Below, piece after piece: positions 1 through 6,817 of a stretch of 6,889 bases of DNA. How positions within the stretch are numbered: position 1 is the stretch's first letter; each line of letters starts with the position of its first letter. The stretch comes from Candidatus Pelagibacterales bacterium. GTDB lineage: Bacteria > Pseudomonadota > Alphaproteobacteria > Pelagibacterales > AG-422-B15. A model generated the notes under the pieces. It made no database searches. It was given only the letters and a program-made list of their open reading frames with translations, and had not been told where the DNA came from. Both the position numbers and the translations under genes were made by a program. The stretch is taken from assembly GCA_016777745.1 (NCBI GenBank), contig JADHQX010000067.1, positions 1 through 6,889 of the forward strand, in the 5' to 3' direction.

Positions 1-365
<365 letters not shown>

Positions 366-370
366 TTATT

Positions 371-376
371 CTCCTT
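371..376 (-). promoter_or_regulatory. Shine-Dalgarno site of groEL
   Basis: On the minus strand this reads AAGGAG, with 8 bases between it and the ATG at 362. It fixes the groEL start inside the 28-bp groES-groEL gap. It is notable because most other genes in the window lack a recognisable Shine-Dalgarno sequence. Confidence 0.85.
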
Positions 377-390
377 ATATGTTTAAATAT

Positions 391-711
391 TTATTTTTTC
401 TTCTTTTTACTTTTTGGTTTTGAGTCTGCAATAATTCCCATGATGTCTGACTCTTTCATGATGCATAGTTCTTCACCATCAACTTTAACTTCAGTACCAG
501 ACCATTTGCCAAACAATACTTTATCGCCAATTTTTACATCTAATGGGGTAACTTTTCCATCTTCAGATTTTGCACCAGAACCAACTGCAACGATTAAACC
601 TTCTTGAGGCTTCTCTTGAGCTGTATCAGGAATAATAATACCTCCTGCTGTCTTTTCTTCACTTGCCAATCTTTTAACTAACACTCTGTCGTGTAGAGGA
701 CTAAAATTCAT
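391..711 (-). CDS. groES: Co-chaperonin GroES (10 kDa) with lysine-rich C-terminal tail
   Basis: This is the small chaperonin subunit, the heptameric lid of the GroEL chamber in the cytoplasm. The translation (106 aa) begins [14 protein letters not shown], the GroES N-terminal strand. The mobile loop follows at about residues 16-32, with GGIII (23-27) forming the hydrophobic contact to GroEL. Later blocks are [15 protein letters not shown] (56-70) and [10 protein letters not shown] (84-93), matching the family to its normal end. E. coli GroES is 97 aa and stops right after the equivalent segment. Here a further tail of about 12 residues (95-106) contains seven lysines and ends in five in a row. 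The start at 711 is supported by an AGGAG site 8 bp upstream. It is first in the groES-groEL operon. Identity is certain; the role of the tail is unknown. Confidence 0.97.
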   Translation of the reverse strand: MNFSPLHDRVLVKRLASEEKTAGGIIIPDTAQEKPQEGLIVAVGSGAKSEDGKVTPLDVKIGDKVLFGKWSGTEVKVDGEELCIMKESDIMGIIADSKPKSKKKKK

Positions 712-719
712 TATATACT

Positions 720-724
720 CTCCT
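720..724 (-). promoter_or_regulatory. Shine-Dalgarno site of groES
   Basis: The minus strand reads AGGAG (within AGGAGAG), 8 bases before the ATG at 711. This is a strong site and agrees with the usual GroES N-terminus. Confidence 0.85.
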
Positions 725-744
725 AAATAAAATTAATTCATACC

Positions 745-800
745 GGTGATAACACCCAGTTCATGTAGGCATATAGTGATCCCCAGTAACCATGTCAAGG
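745..800. repeat. Imperfect tandem duplication over the groESL promoter
   Basis: Two adjacent units share three short blocks in the same order: GTGAT, CCCAGT and CATGT. In unit one (745-769) they start at 746, 755 and 762; in unit two (775-800) at 776, 782 and 791. Periods are therefore 27-30 bp with small indels. Unit two contains the predicted -35 element, the -10 lies at the junction, and unit one covers the likely transcription start and early leader. It may be an old duplication of a promoter segment or a pair of binding sites. Total block match is 16 bases, so chance cannot be fully excluded. Confidence 0.5.
770..798 (-). promoter_or_regulatory. Predicted groESL promoter, sigma-70-like and sigma-32-like
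   Basis: Reading the minus strand, a perfect TTGACA (complement of 793-798) is followed after exactly 17 bp by TATATG (complement of 770-775, 4 of 6 to TATAAT). Transcription would begin near 763, giving a leader of about 50 bases before groES. The same DNA fits the alphaproteobacterial heat-shock pattern CTTG-N17/18-CYTATNT with one mismatch: CTTG (complement of 796-799), 18 bp, then ACTATAT. No CIRCE inverted repeat (TTAGCACTC...GAGTGCTAA) is present, so sigma-32-type control is more likely than HrcA control, at least here. The promoter call comes from the sequence; the choice of sigma factor is inference. Confidence 0.6.
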
Positions 801-852
801 GCTCAGATTTAGAACTATAAGTAATTGATTTATAATGACTTTATATATTTAT

Positions 853-1626
853 TTAAGCGGTTTCGCCTTCGCCACCGTCAATAACAATATTTTGCCCAGT
901 AGTAAAAGATCCAGCCTGTGAAGCTAGAAAAACTACTGCTCCAGCAATTTCATCAGGCATACCAATTCTTTTAAGTGCTGACTTGTTAGTTTGAGACTTG
1001 AGTATTGATTCATTCTCCCATAGAGCTCTTGCAAAGTCAGTTTTAATCAGTCCAGGCGATATGCAATTGGCACGTACTCCATTAGGTCCATGTTCAACAG
1101 AAATATTTCTAGCTAATTGAGAATCTGCAGCTTTAGAAATAGCATAAGCTCCCAGCAAAGAACTGCCATGTAATCCTGCAATCGATGAAATAATAATGAT
1201 AGAACCATCCTTACTCTTTATCATACTAGGTATTACCATATTAGTAAGCCAGAAGTTGCTTTGAACATTTGAGCGCATAATTTTTTCAAATGCAGAGTCT
1301 GGAATATCTAAAGAAGGTCCAAAGTATGGATTTATAGCTGCATTACATACTAATATGTCAATTTCACCACACCAAGCTACTGAGTCTTTATGCAGTTTTG
1401 CCAACTGTTCCTTATCCGATATATTACAAGCCAATGCTATCGCAGTGTCTGAACCATAAGTATTATTTATTTCACTAGCTACTTCTTCACACGCATCAAT
1501 TTTTCTACTTGTAATAACAACTTTTGCTCCATGTTCAGCTAGCCTGATGGCAGTTGCTTTACCTATACCTCTTGAAGAACCAGTGATTATTGCTTTTTTT
1601 CCAGATAAATTGAACAATGTAGACAT
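853..1626 (-). CDS. Short-chain dehydrogenase/reductase, DHRS4-like
   Basis: This is a cytoplasmic NAD(P)-dependent oxidoreductase of the classical SDR family, 257 aa, normal length. The Rossmann glycine motif TGSSRGIG is at 15-22. Arg41, right after the second strand, suggests NADP(H) preference. The NNAG-type motif reads CNAA (94-97). The catalytic tetrad is complete: Asn120, Ser148, Tyr161 and Lys165 (YAISK). A PG motif (191-192) and a C-terminal GGxxxxxDGG-type end (TGQNIVIDGGEG) follow. The stretches NAAINPYFG and GLIKTDFAR resemble the DHRS4/peroxisomal carbonyl reductase branch and its bacterial relatives more than FabG. The substrate cannot be told from sequence. The start at 1626 gives the usual short lead into strand one, though no Shine-Dalgarno is visible. 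It reads toward groES, 141 bp away, and is divergent from the HAD-ribF-ileS operon. I see no functional tie to either neighbour. Confidence 0.9.
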   Translation of the reverse strand: MSTLFNLSGKKAIITGSSRGIGKATAIRLAEHGAKVVITSRKIDACEEVASEINNTYGSDTAIALACNISDKEQLAKLHKDSVAWCGEIDILVCNAAINPYFGPSLDIPDSAFEKIMRSNVQSNFWLTNMVIPSMIKSKDGSIIIISSIAGLHGSSLLGAYAISKAADSQLARNISVEHGPNGVRANCISPGLIKTDFARALWENESILKSQTNKSALKRIGMPDEIAGAVVFLASQAGSFTTGQNIVIDGGEGETA

Positions 1627-1638
1627 AATAAGTATAAT
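1610..1638 (+). promoter_or_regulatory. Predicted promoter of the HAD-ribF-ileS-lspA operon
   Basis: TTGAAC (1610-1615, 4 of 6 to TTGACA) is followed by exactly 17 bp and a perfect TATAAT (1633-1638). The -35 lies inside the first codons of the divergent SDR gene. Start of transcription would be near 1645, about 50 bases before the ATG at 1695. AT richness makes a lone TATAAT common, but the correct spacing supports the call. Confidence 0.5.
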
Positions 1639-1660
1639 AAATTTTTAAAAAATTATTATA
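1633..1660. repeat. 28-bp AT palindrome in divergent intergenic region
   Basis: The sequence is symmetric about the 1646/1647 boundary, with 13 of 14 base pairs complementary; the only mismatch is 1641/1652. It lies between two divergently transcribed genes, so it is not a terminator of either. Its outer six bases on each side form TATAAT on the outward-reading strand of that side. It may be a regulator operator overlapping both promoters, or simply two mirrored -10 regions in AT-rich DNA. Confidence 0.65.
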
Positions 1661-1684
1661 GTTGAATATCAATAAACTATACAA
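1655..1684 (-). promoter_or_regulatory. Predicted promoter of the SDR gene
   Basis: The minus strand has a perfect TATAAT (complement of 1655-1660). Its -35 is weak: TTGTAT (complement of 1679-1684) at 18 bp spacing, or TGTATA at 17 bp. Transcription would start near 1648, leaving a leader of about 20 bases before the ATG at 1626. The -10 elements of this and the opposing promoter are the two ends of one palindrome, so the polymerases would compete for the site. Confidence 0.4.
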
Positions 1685-1694
1685 GAAAATTTTA

Positions 1695-2549
1695 ATGAAA
1701 ATTCATAATATTGCTGACAGTTATCAATTAAGTAGTTCTTACTCAGTAATCCTCTGTGATCTTTGGGGAGTTGTTCACAATGGAAAAGAAATTTTTGAAC
1801 AAAGTAAAAAATTTTTAACACAAGTAAAAGCTGACGGAAAAAAAATTGTCTTAATTTCTAATGCACCAAGACCAAACCTAGTAGTGGAAGATCAATTAAT
1901 AAATAAACTTGGACTCAGTAAAGATCTTTATGATTTTATTGTTACCTCAGGAGATATAACGGCCATTTCTATTAACGATAAAAGGTTTGGAAGTAGTTAC
2001 TATCATTTAGGTCCTACAAAAGACAAAGATTTGCTTGAAAATATTAAATTAGACCGAAAAGATAACCTGGTCGATGCAGATTTTGTTTTATGTACTGGTA
2101 TAGATGATGATGAGATTGAAACTGTTAATGATTATAGCGGTGTATTAAATGAGATGAAAAAATTAGAGCTTCTTATGGTTTGTGCTAACCCAGATAAAAT
2201 TGTTTATCGAGGTGATAGAAAAATTGATTGTGCTGGAGCACTTGCTTTTAATTATGAAAAAATTGGAGGGCTAGTTAAATATTTTGGAAAACCATATCAA
2301 GAAATATACGAGTATATTTTAAATCAGCTTAATAAAGGTGATAATAATATCTTAAATAAAGACTTACTTGCAATTGGAGATAGTTTTTCAACAGATGTAC
2401 TTGGGGCAAATAACTTTAATATAGATGTTTTATTTATTAGATCGGGAATACACAAAAAAGAGATTCAAACATTAGATGATTTAGAAAAAACTGCTAAAAA
2501 CTATTTATCAAAATTACCTCAAGAATTATTAACTTCAGAATACCTATGA
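1695..2549 (+). CDS. HAD superfamily class IIA hydrolase, TIGR01459-like
   Basis: This is a predicted cytoplasmic phosphatase-like protein of the HAD superfamily, 284 aa from the chosen ATG. Motif I is CDLWGVVHNG (21-30), with Asp22 as the expected nucleophile; the position two residues on is Trp24, not the usual second Asp. Motif II is ISNAPR with Ser55, motif III is Lys199 in GKPY, and motif IV is GDSFSTDVLGA with Asp229 and Asp234. The C2-type cap would lie between about residues 60 and 190. The DLWG signature matches, from memory, the TIGR01459 clade common in alphaproteobacteria, whose substrate is not established. An in-frame TTG at 1662 would add 11 residues. I prefer ATG 1695 because it gives the usual short lead before motif I, although neither start has a good Shine-Dalgarno. 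The stop overlaps the ribF start by 4 bp (ATGA), suggesting translational coupling. Confidence 0.9.
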   Translation: MKIHNIADSYQLSSSYSVILCDLWGVVHNGKEIFEQSKKFLTQVKADGKKIVLISNAPRPNLVVEDQLINKLGLSKDLYDFIVTSGDITAISINDKRFGSSYYHLGPTKDKDLLENIKLDRKDNLVDADFVLCTGIDDDEIETVNDYSGVLNEMKKLELLMVCANPDKIVYRGDRKIDCAGALAFNYEKIGGLVKYFGKPYQEIYEYILNQLNKGDNNILNKDLLAIGDSFSTDVLGANNFNIDVLFIRSGIHKKEIQTLDDLEKTAKNYLSKLPQELLTSEYL

Positions 2550-3499
2550 GTAAGATTAAAATTTTTACAGATTATAAAAAAATTTCAAAAAGTTTTTATA
2601 ATTCATCGTTAGTCATAGGAAATTTTGATGGTGTTCATCGTGGCCATAAAAAAGTTATTAAAGCCGCAAAGATTATCTCAAAGAAAAATAAATCACAACT
2701 TGGTGTGATGATGTTTGATCCTCATCCAAGAGAGTATTTTACAAAAGAAAAACAATTTTTACTGTCTTCGCTGGAAACTAAGTCAAAAATTTTAGAAAGC
2801 CTTGGAGTTAACTTTATTATTATTCTTAAATTTAATAAAACATTAGCATCAATGTCAGCTTTAAACTTCTGTGATAAAATTTTATTAAATAGCTGTAAAA
2901 TGCAGCATGTCTTTATTGGAAATAATTTTCGATTTGGTAAAGATAGAACAGGCAACTTAAAATATTTAGAAAAATTTGGAAAAAAAAATAACTTTAAAGT
3001 TAGTGGTTCAGAGCTTTATAGAGTTAGTGGAAGCAATAAAATATTTTCTTCATCCAATATTAGAGATTTTATTAAAAAGGGAAAAATAAAAGAAGCTAAT
3101 AATTTTTTAGGTCATGATTGGTCAGTGTCTGGAACAGTAATTACAGGTGATAAACGTGGCAGATTGATAGGATTTCCAACTGCAAATATATCAACAGAGA
3201 AATATATCTATCCGAAGTTTGGCGTCTATGCTGTTAAAGTTACTTTCATTTCAGGTCAACATAAAGGTAAAGTAAAAAGTGGAATTGCCAACTTTGGATT
3301 AAGGCCAACATTTGGTAAAAAAACTGCTGTTTTAGAAGTACATTTATTTAGTTTTAAATTGAATATTTATAAAACTGCATTAAAAGTAAGCTTTATTGAT
3401 TATGTAAGATCTGAAAAGAAATTTTCAGGAATTGACAGCCTTAAAACTCAGATTAAAAAAGATATTACCAGAACCAAAAAGATCTTAAATAAAAGTTAA
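2546..3499 (+). CDS. ribF: Bifunctional riboflavin kinase / FAD synthetase RibF
   Basis: RibF phosphorylates riboflavin to FMN and then adenylylates FMN to FAD in the cytoplasm. At 317 aa it has the normal length. The N-terminal adenylyltransferase domain shows GNFDGVHRGH (25-34, the nucleotidyltransferase HxGH motif), FDPHP (57-61), the flavin site GNNFRFGKDRTG (125-136) and SSNIRDFI (169-176). The C-terminal kinase domain starts near residue 187 and shows GDKRGRLIGFPTAN (201-214, with the PTAN metal/ATP motif), NFGLRPTF (249-256) and the expected catalytic glutamate at Glu264 (LEVHLF). Both activities therefore look intact. The ATG overlaps the HAD stop codon, and ileS follows after 3 bp. 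No FMN riboswitch could fit upstream. A run of nine A at 2980-2988 lies in the linker region between FAD-synthetase motifs. Confidence 0.97.
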   Translation: MSKIKIFTDYKKISKSFYNSSLVIGNFDGVHRGHKKVIKAAKIISKKNKSQLGVMMFDPHPREYFTKEKQFLLSSLETKSKILESLGVNFIIILKFNKTLASMSALNFCDKILLNSCKMQHVFIGNNFRFGKDRTGNLKYLEKFGKKNNFKVSGSELYRVSGSNKIFSSSNIRDFIKKGKIKEANNFLGHDWSVSGTVITGDKRGRLIGFPTANISTEKYIYPKFGVYAVKVTFISGQHKGKVKSGIANFGLRPTFGKKTAVLEVHLFSFKLNIYKTALKVSFIDYVRSEKKFSGIDSLKTQIKKDITRTKKILNKS

Positions 3500-3502
3500 A
3501 TT

Positions 3503-6316
3503 ATGACATCTAAAGAAGATAGTGCAGATTTCAGTGAAAGTCTGTTTTTGCCAAAAACAGATTTTGCTATGCGCGCTGGTTTGCCTGAACAAGAACCAAA
3601 AATTTTAAAACAGTGGTCAGAAAAAGAAATCTACAAAAATCTAAGAGTTAAATCAAAAGGCAAAGAAAAATTTGTCCTTCATGATGGACCACCTTATGCA
3701 AATGGTCATCTGCATATTGGACATGCGTTAAACAAAATTTTAAAAGATTTTGTAGTTAGATCTCAACAAATGTTAGGGAAAGATTCTTCTTATACTCCTG
3801 GTTGGGATTGTCATGGACTACCAATTGAATGGAAAATTGAAGAGGAATATAGAAAAAAAGGTTTAAATAAAGATGAGGTAGATATTGTTCAATTTAGAAA
3901 AGAATGTAGAGATTTTGCTGATAAATGGATCAACATTCAAAGAGAAGAATTCATTCGATTAGGCATTACTGGAGAATGGTCATCACCTTATACAACTATG
4001 GCCCATAAGTCTGAGGCGATTATTGTAAAAGAATTTTTTAAATTTCTTGAAAATAAGGGTTTGTACAGAGGATCAAAACCTGTGATGTGGTCCACAGTTG
4101 AAAAAACTGCATTAGCAGAGGCAGAATTAGAATACCGTGAACATAAATCAATCACAATCTTTGTTAAGTTTCCCATTAAAAAATCAAGTGATGATGAATT
4201 ACTAAATGCATCTGTAGTTATTTGGACTACGACACCTTGGACAATTCCAGGCAACAGAGCATTAGCTTATAATAAAGATTTTTCATACAGCCTTTATAAA
4301 GTGACTGAAGTTATGGAGGGGTCTCATAGCTTAGAGGGAGATCAAGTAATTTTAGCAGATGAACTTTCTGAACAATTTAAAGAAAAATGTAAGATTAAAA
4401 AATTAGATAAAATTAAATCTTTAAATAATATGTCTGATATTGTTTGTAATCACCCATTTCATAATTCAGGTTATGAGTTTGATGTAAATTTATATCACGC
4501 TGACTTTGTGACGCTCGAACAAGGTACAGGCTTTGTTCATATTGCTCCAGGCCATGGCCCTGATGATTATGATCTTGGAAAAGCTAATGGGGTTGAAGTA
4601 CCTGAAACAGTAGATAGAGATGGAATTTATTTTGATCATGTTCCGTTATTTAAAGGAAAGAAAATTTTTAATGACGATGGATCAGATGCTGAAGCTAATG
4701 TTGCTGTTATTATTGAACTTAGAAATCATAACGCCTTAAGTGGCAAAGGATCAGTTAGACATAGTTATCCTCATTCATGGCGATCTAAAGCCCCGGTAAT
4801 ATTTAGAAATACGCCTCAATGGTTTATTAGTATGGAAACTAATGATCTAAGAAAAAAAGCACTGAATGCAATTCAAGAAGTTGACTGGTACCCAATTCAA
4901 GGCAAGAACCGAATTTTATCAATGATTGAAAATAGACCTGATTGGGTAGTTTCGCGACAAAGAGCTTGGGGTGTTCCGTTATCAATTTTTTATCATAAAA
5001 TTTCTGGTGAACCTCTAATTGATACTGAGCTTAATGAAAAAATAATAAAAATGTATGAAGAGCATGGATGTGATATTTGGTTTGAAAAAACCAAGGCTGA
5101 ATTACTTGGAGATAAATATAATCCAGATGAATACGAAAAAGTAGATGATATTTTAGATGTTTGGTTTGATTCTGGATGCACCCATGCATTTGTTTTAGAT
5201 GGAAAAGAGGATCAGATTTGGCCTGCTTCTATTTATCTTGAAGGTACAGATCAACATAGAGGATGGTTTCATTCTTCTTTATTAGAATCATGTGGAACTA
5301 GAGGTGTAGCACCATATGAGGCAGTACTAACTCATGGGTTTGTATTACATGAAGATGGTAATAAAATGAGTAAATCATCATCAAATATTGTTCCTCCAGC
5401 TGAAATCATAGAAAAATCAGGTGCTGACATTCTACGACTTTGGGTTGCTAGCAGTGATTATTCAGATGATCTGAAAATTGGTCCAGAAATTATTAAAAGT
5501 AATGCAGATAGTTACAGAAGACTTAGAAACAGTCTAAGGTTTATTCTTGGTAATTTAAATGATTTCAAAGAAGAAGAAAAAATCGGTTTTTCTGATCTTC
5601 CAGAATTAGACAAATACATTTTGGGTAGACTTACTGAGTTAGAAGAGGAAGTTTTAAAAAATTATCAAATTTTTGAATATCAAAAAGTATTTTCTGCAAT
5701 ATTTAATTTCTGTACTAATGAATTGTCTTCATTTTATTTTGATATCAGGAAAGATAATTTATATTGTGACCATAAATCTAGTCACACAAGAAGAGCCACA
5801 AGAACTGTTCTTGATATTCTTTTTAATCATCTATTAACTTTATTAGCGCCAATTCTTTGTTTTACTACAGAAGAGGCATGGCAAAGTCGGTTAGGTAAAG
5901 ATACTTCTATTCATAATCAAGACTTTCCAACAGTGAATGACAATTGGAAAAATACTGAATTATCAATAAAGTGGGAAAATCTTAAATTAATCCGTAGAGT
6001 AGTGAATGGTGCCATTGAAATTGAGAGAAAAAATAAATTAATAGGTTCAAGTCTTGAAGCTGCAGTTGAAATTTATTTCCAAGATATAGATAGCACTTCA
6101 AATATTATTGTTAGTGACTTAGAAAATATCTGTATAGTTTCAAAATTATCTATTTCTAAGCTTAATACATTGGACGACTGCTTTCAGTTAAATGAATTAC
6201 AAGGTGTTGGTGTAAAAGTATCTAAGGTATCTGGAGAAAAATGTGAGCGTTGTTGGAAATATTTTGATGGATTAAATGACAGTATTTGCCAAAGATGTGA
6301 AGCTGCGATTAAATAA
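3503..6316 (+). CDS. ileS: Isoleucyl-tRNA synthetase, bacterial type
   Basis: IleS charges tRNA-Ile with isoleucine and hydrolyses mischarged valine; it is cytoplasmic. The 937-aa length equals the usual bacterial enzyme (938 in E. coli). In order: the class I signature HIGH (71-74) in GPPYANGHLHIGHALNK; GWDCHGLPIE (100-109); the CP1 editing domain with WTTTPWTIPGN (241-251) and GTGFVHIAPGHGPDDY (341-356), which includes the conserved editing Asp; RPDWVVSRQRAWGVPL (478-492); LDVWFDSG (551-558); GTDQHRGWFHSSLL (581-594); and KMSKS (621-625). An anticodon-binding helical domain follows, then a C-terminal zinc finger with Cys914, Cys917, Cys929 and Cys932. All catalytic, editing and zinc residues looked for are present. 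It starts 3 bp after ribF and ends 3 bp before lspA. There is no leader, so no T-box element. The Shine-Dalgarno is poor; coupling to ribF translation is likely. Confidence 0.98.
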   Translation: MTSKEDSADFSESLFLPKTDFAMRAGLPEQEPKILKQWSEKEIYKNLRVKSKGKEKFVLHDGPPYANGHLHIGHALNKILKDFVVRSQQMLGKDSSYTPGWDCHGLPIEWKIEEEYRKKGLNKDEVDIVQFRKECRDFADKWINIQREEFIRLGITGEWSSPYTTMAHKSEAIIVKEFFKFLENKGLYRGSKPVMWSTVEKTALAEAELEYREHKSITIFVKFPIKKSSDDELLNASVVIWTTTPWTIPGNRALAYNKDFSYSLYKVTEVMEGSHSLEGDQVILADELSEQFKEKCKIKKLDKIKSLNNMSDIVCNHPFHNSGYEFDVNLYHADFVTLEQGTGFVHIAPGHGPDDYDLGKANGVEVPETVDRDGIYFDHVPLFKGKKIFNDDGSDAEANVAVIIELRNHNALSGKGSVRHSYPHSWRSKAPVIFRNTPQWFISMETNDLRKKALNAIQEVDWYPIQGKNRILSMIENRPDWVVSRQRAWGVPLSIFYHKISGEPLIDTELNEKIIKMYEEHGCDIWFEKTKAELLGDKYNPDEYEKVDDILDVWFDSGCTHAFVLDGKEDQIWPASIYLEGTDQHRGWFHSSLLESCGTRGVAPYEAVLTHGFVLHEDGNKMSKSSSNIVPPAEIIEKSGADILRLWVASSDYSDDLKIGPEIIKSNADSYRRLRNSLRFILGNLNDFKEEEKIGFSDLPELDKYILGRLTELEEEVLKNYQIFEYQKVFSAIFNFCTNELSSFYFDIRKDNLYCDHKSSHTRRATRTVLDILFNHLLTLLAPILCFTTEEAWQSRLGKDTSIHNQDFPTVNDNWKNTELSIKWENLKLIRRVVNGAIEIERKNKLIGSSLEAAVEIYFQDIDSTSNIIVSDLENICIVSKLSISKLNTLDDCFQLNELQGVGVKVSKVSGEKCERCWKYFDGLNDSICQRCEAAIK

Positions 6317-6319
6317 TTA

Positions 6320-6817
6320 ATGAATATTAAGCATAAATATTTTTACTTATTTATTTTATTATTTGCATTGATTGATCAAGTAAGTAAAATTTTATTTATT
6401 AAGTACTTTGATATCAATCCAAAATTACTCACTAGTGAATTTCTCCATAAAGTTAATGAGTACTTTAATCTTGTAATAGTATGGAATAGAGGGTTTGCCT
6501 TTGGTTCATTTCAAAATAATATGTTTAGTATTAATGTATTATATATTGTCATAATATTATCTGTAATTTGCATACTGGTCATTTATGCCAACAAATTAAA
6601 CCAAAAGTATTATTTTTTCGCATTTAGCCTAGTAATTGGAGGGGCTATTGGAAATTTAATAGATAGGATTGCGTATGGTGCAGTTGTCGACTTCATTGAT
6701 CTGCACTATCAGAATTTACATTGGTATGTATTTAATATTGCTGATATATATATTTCATTCGGCTGTATAATGTTAATATTGGGCGAGATTAGAAACAAAC
6801 CAACTAGCAATGAATAA
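6320..6817 (+). CDS. lspA: Lipoprotein signal peptidase (signal peptidase II)
   Basis: LspA is an inner-membrane aspartic protease that removes the signal peptide from diacylglyceryl-modified prolipoproteins. The 165-aa protein has the usual length and four hydrophobic segments at about 6-28, 68-90, 96-118 and 137-156. Family motifs are LIDQVSK (17-23, with Asp19), NRGFAFG (56-62), GGAIGNLIDR (107-116) and VVDFIDLH (122-129), followed by FNIADIYI (138-145). The catalytic pair is Asp124 and Asp142, matching Asp123 and Asp141 of E. coli, so the enzyme should be active. It follows ileS by 3 bp, the widespread ileS-lspA arrangement, and overlaps the next gene, which encodes a lipoprotein substrate, by 8 bp. 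The fkpB-ispH genes that follow lspA in enterobacteria are not next here. Confidence 0.97.
   Translation: MNIKHKYFYLFILLFALIDQVSKILFIKYFDINPKLLTSEFLHKVNEYFNLVIVWNRGFAFGSFQNNMFSINVLYIVIILSVICILVIYANKLNQKYYFFAFSLVIGGAIGNLIDRIAYGAVVDFIDLHYQNLHWYVFNIADIYISFGCIMLILGEIRNKPTSNE

Noticed and set aside
712..762. Possible RNA thermometer in the groES leader: a 4-bp hairpin GGTG-TTAT-CACC (745-756) and a U-rich stretch near the ribosome site.
   Set aside because: The hairpin does not cover the AGGAG site, and U-run pairing with AGGA gives only four weak pairs; too little to call a ROSE or fourU element.
800..852. Possible rho-independent terminator after the SDR gene.
   Set aside because: Only AT-rich weak stems (around 813-837) with no GC stem followed by a T run on the minus strand.
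712..852. CIRCE/HrcA operator upstream of groES.
   Set aside because: No TTAGCACTC half-site or matching inverted repeat on either strand.
2540..2560. FMN riboswitch before ribF, or T-box before ileS (about 3490-3505).
   Set aside because: ribF overlaps the preceding gene by 4 bp and ileS starts 3 bp after ribF, so there is no leader to hold one.
2722..2955. A 77-codon minus-strand frame within ribF.
   Set aside because: It lies opposite conserved FAD-synthetase motifs and shows no recognisable features; chance frame.
3988..4254. An 88-codon minus-strand frame within ileS.
   Set aside because: It is antisense to the start of the IleS editing domain, with no independent coding evidence.
4993..5181. 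A 62-codon minus-strand frame within ileS.
   Set aside because: It is antisense to conserved IleS sequence; chance frame.
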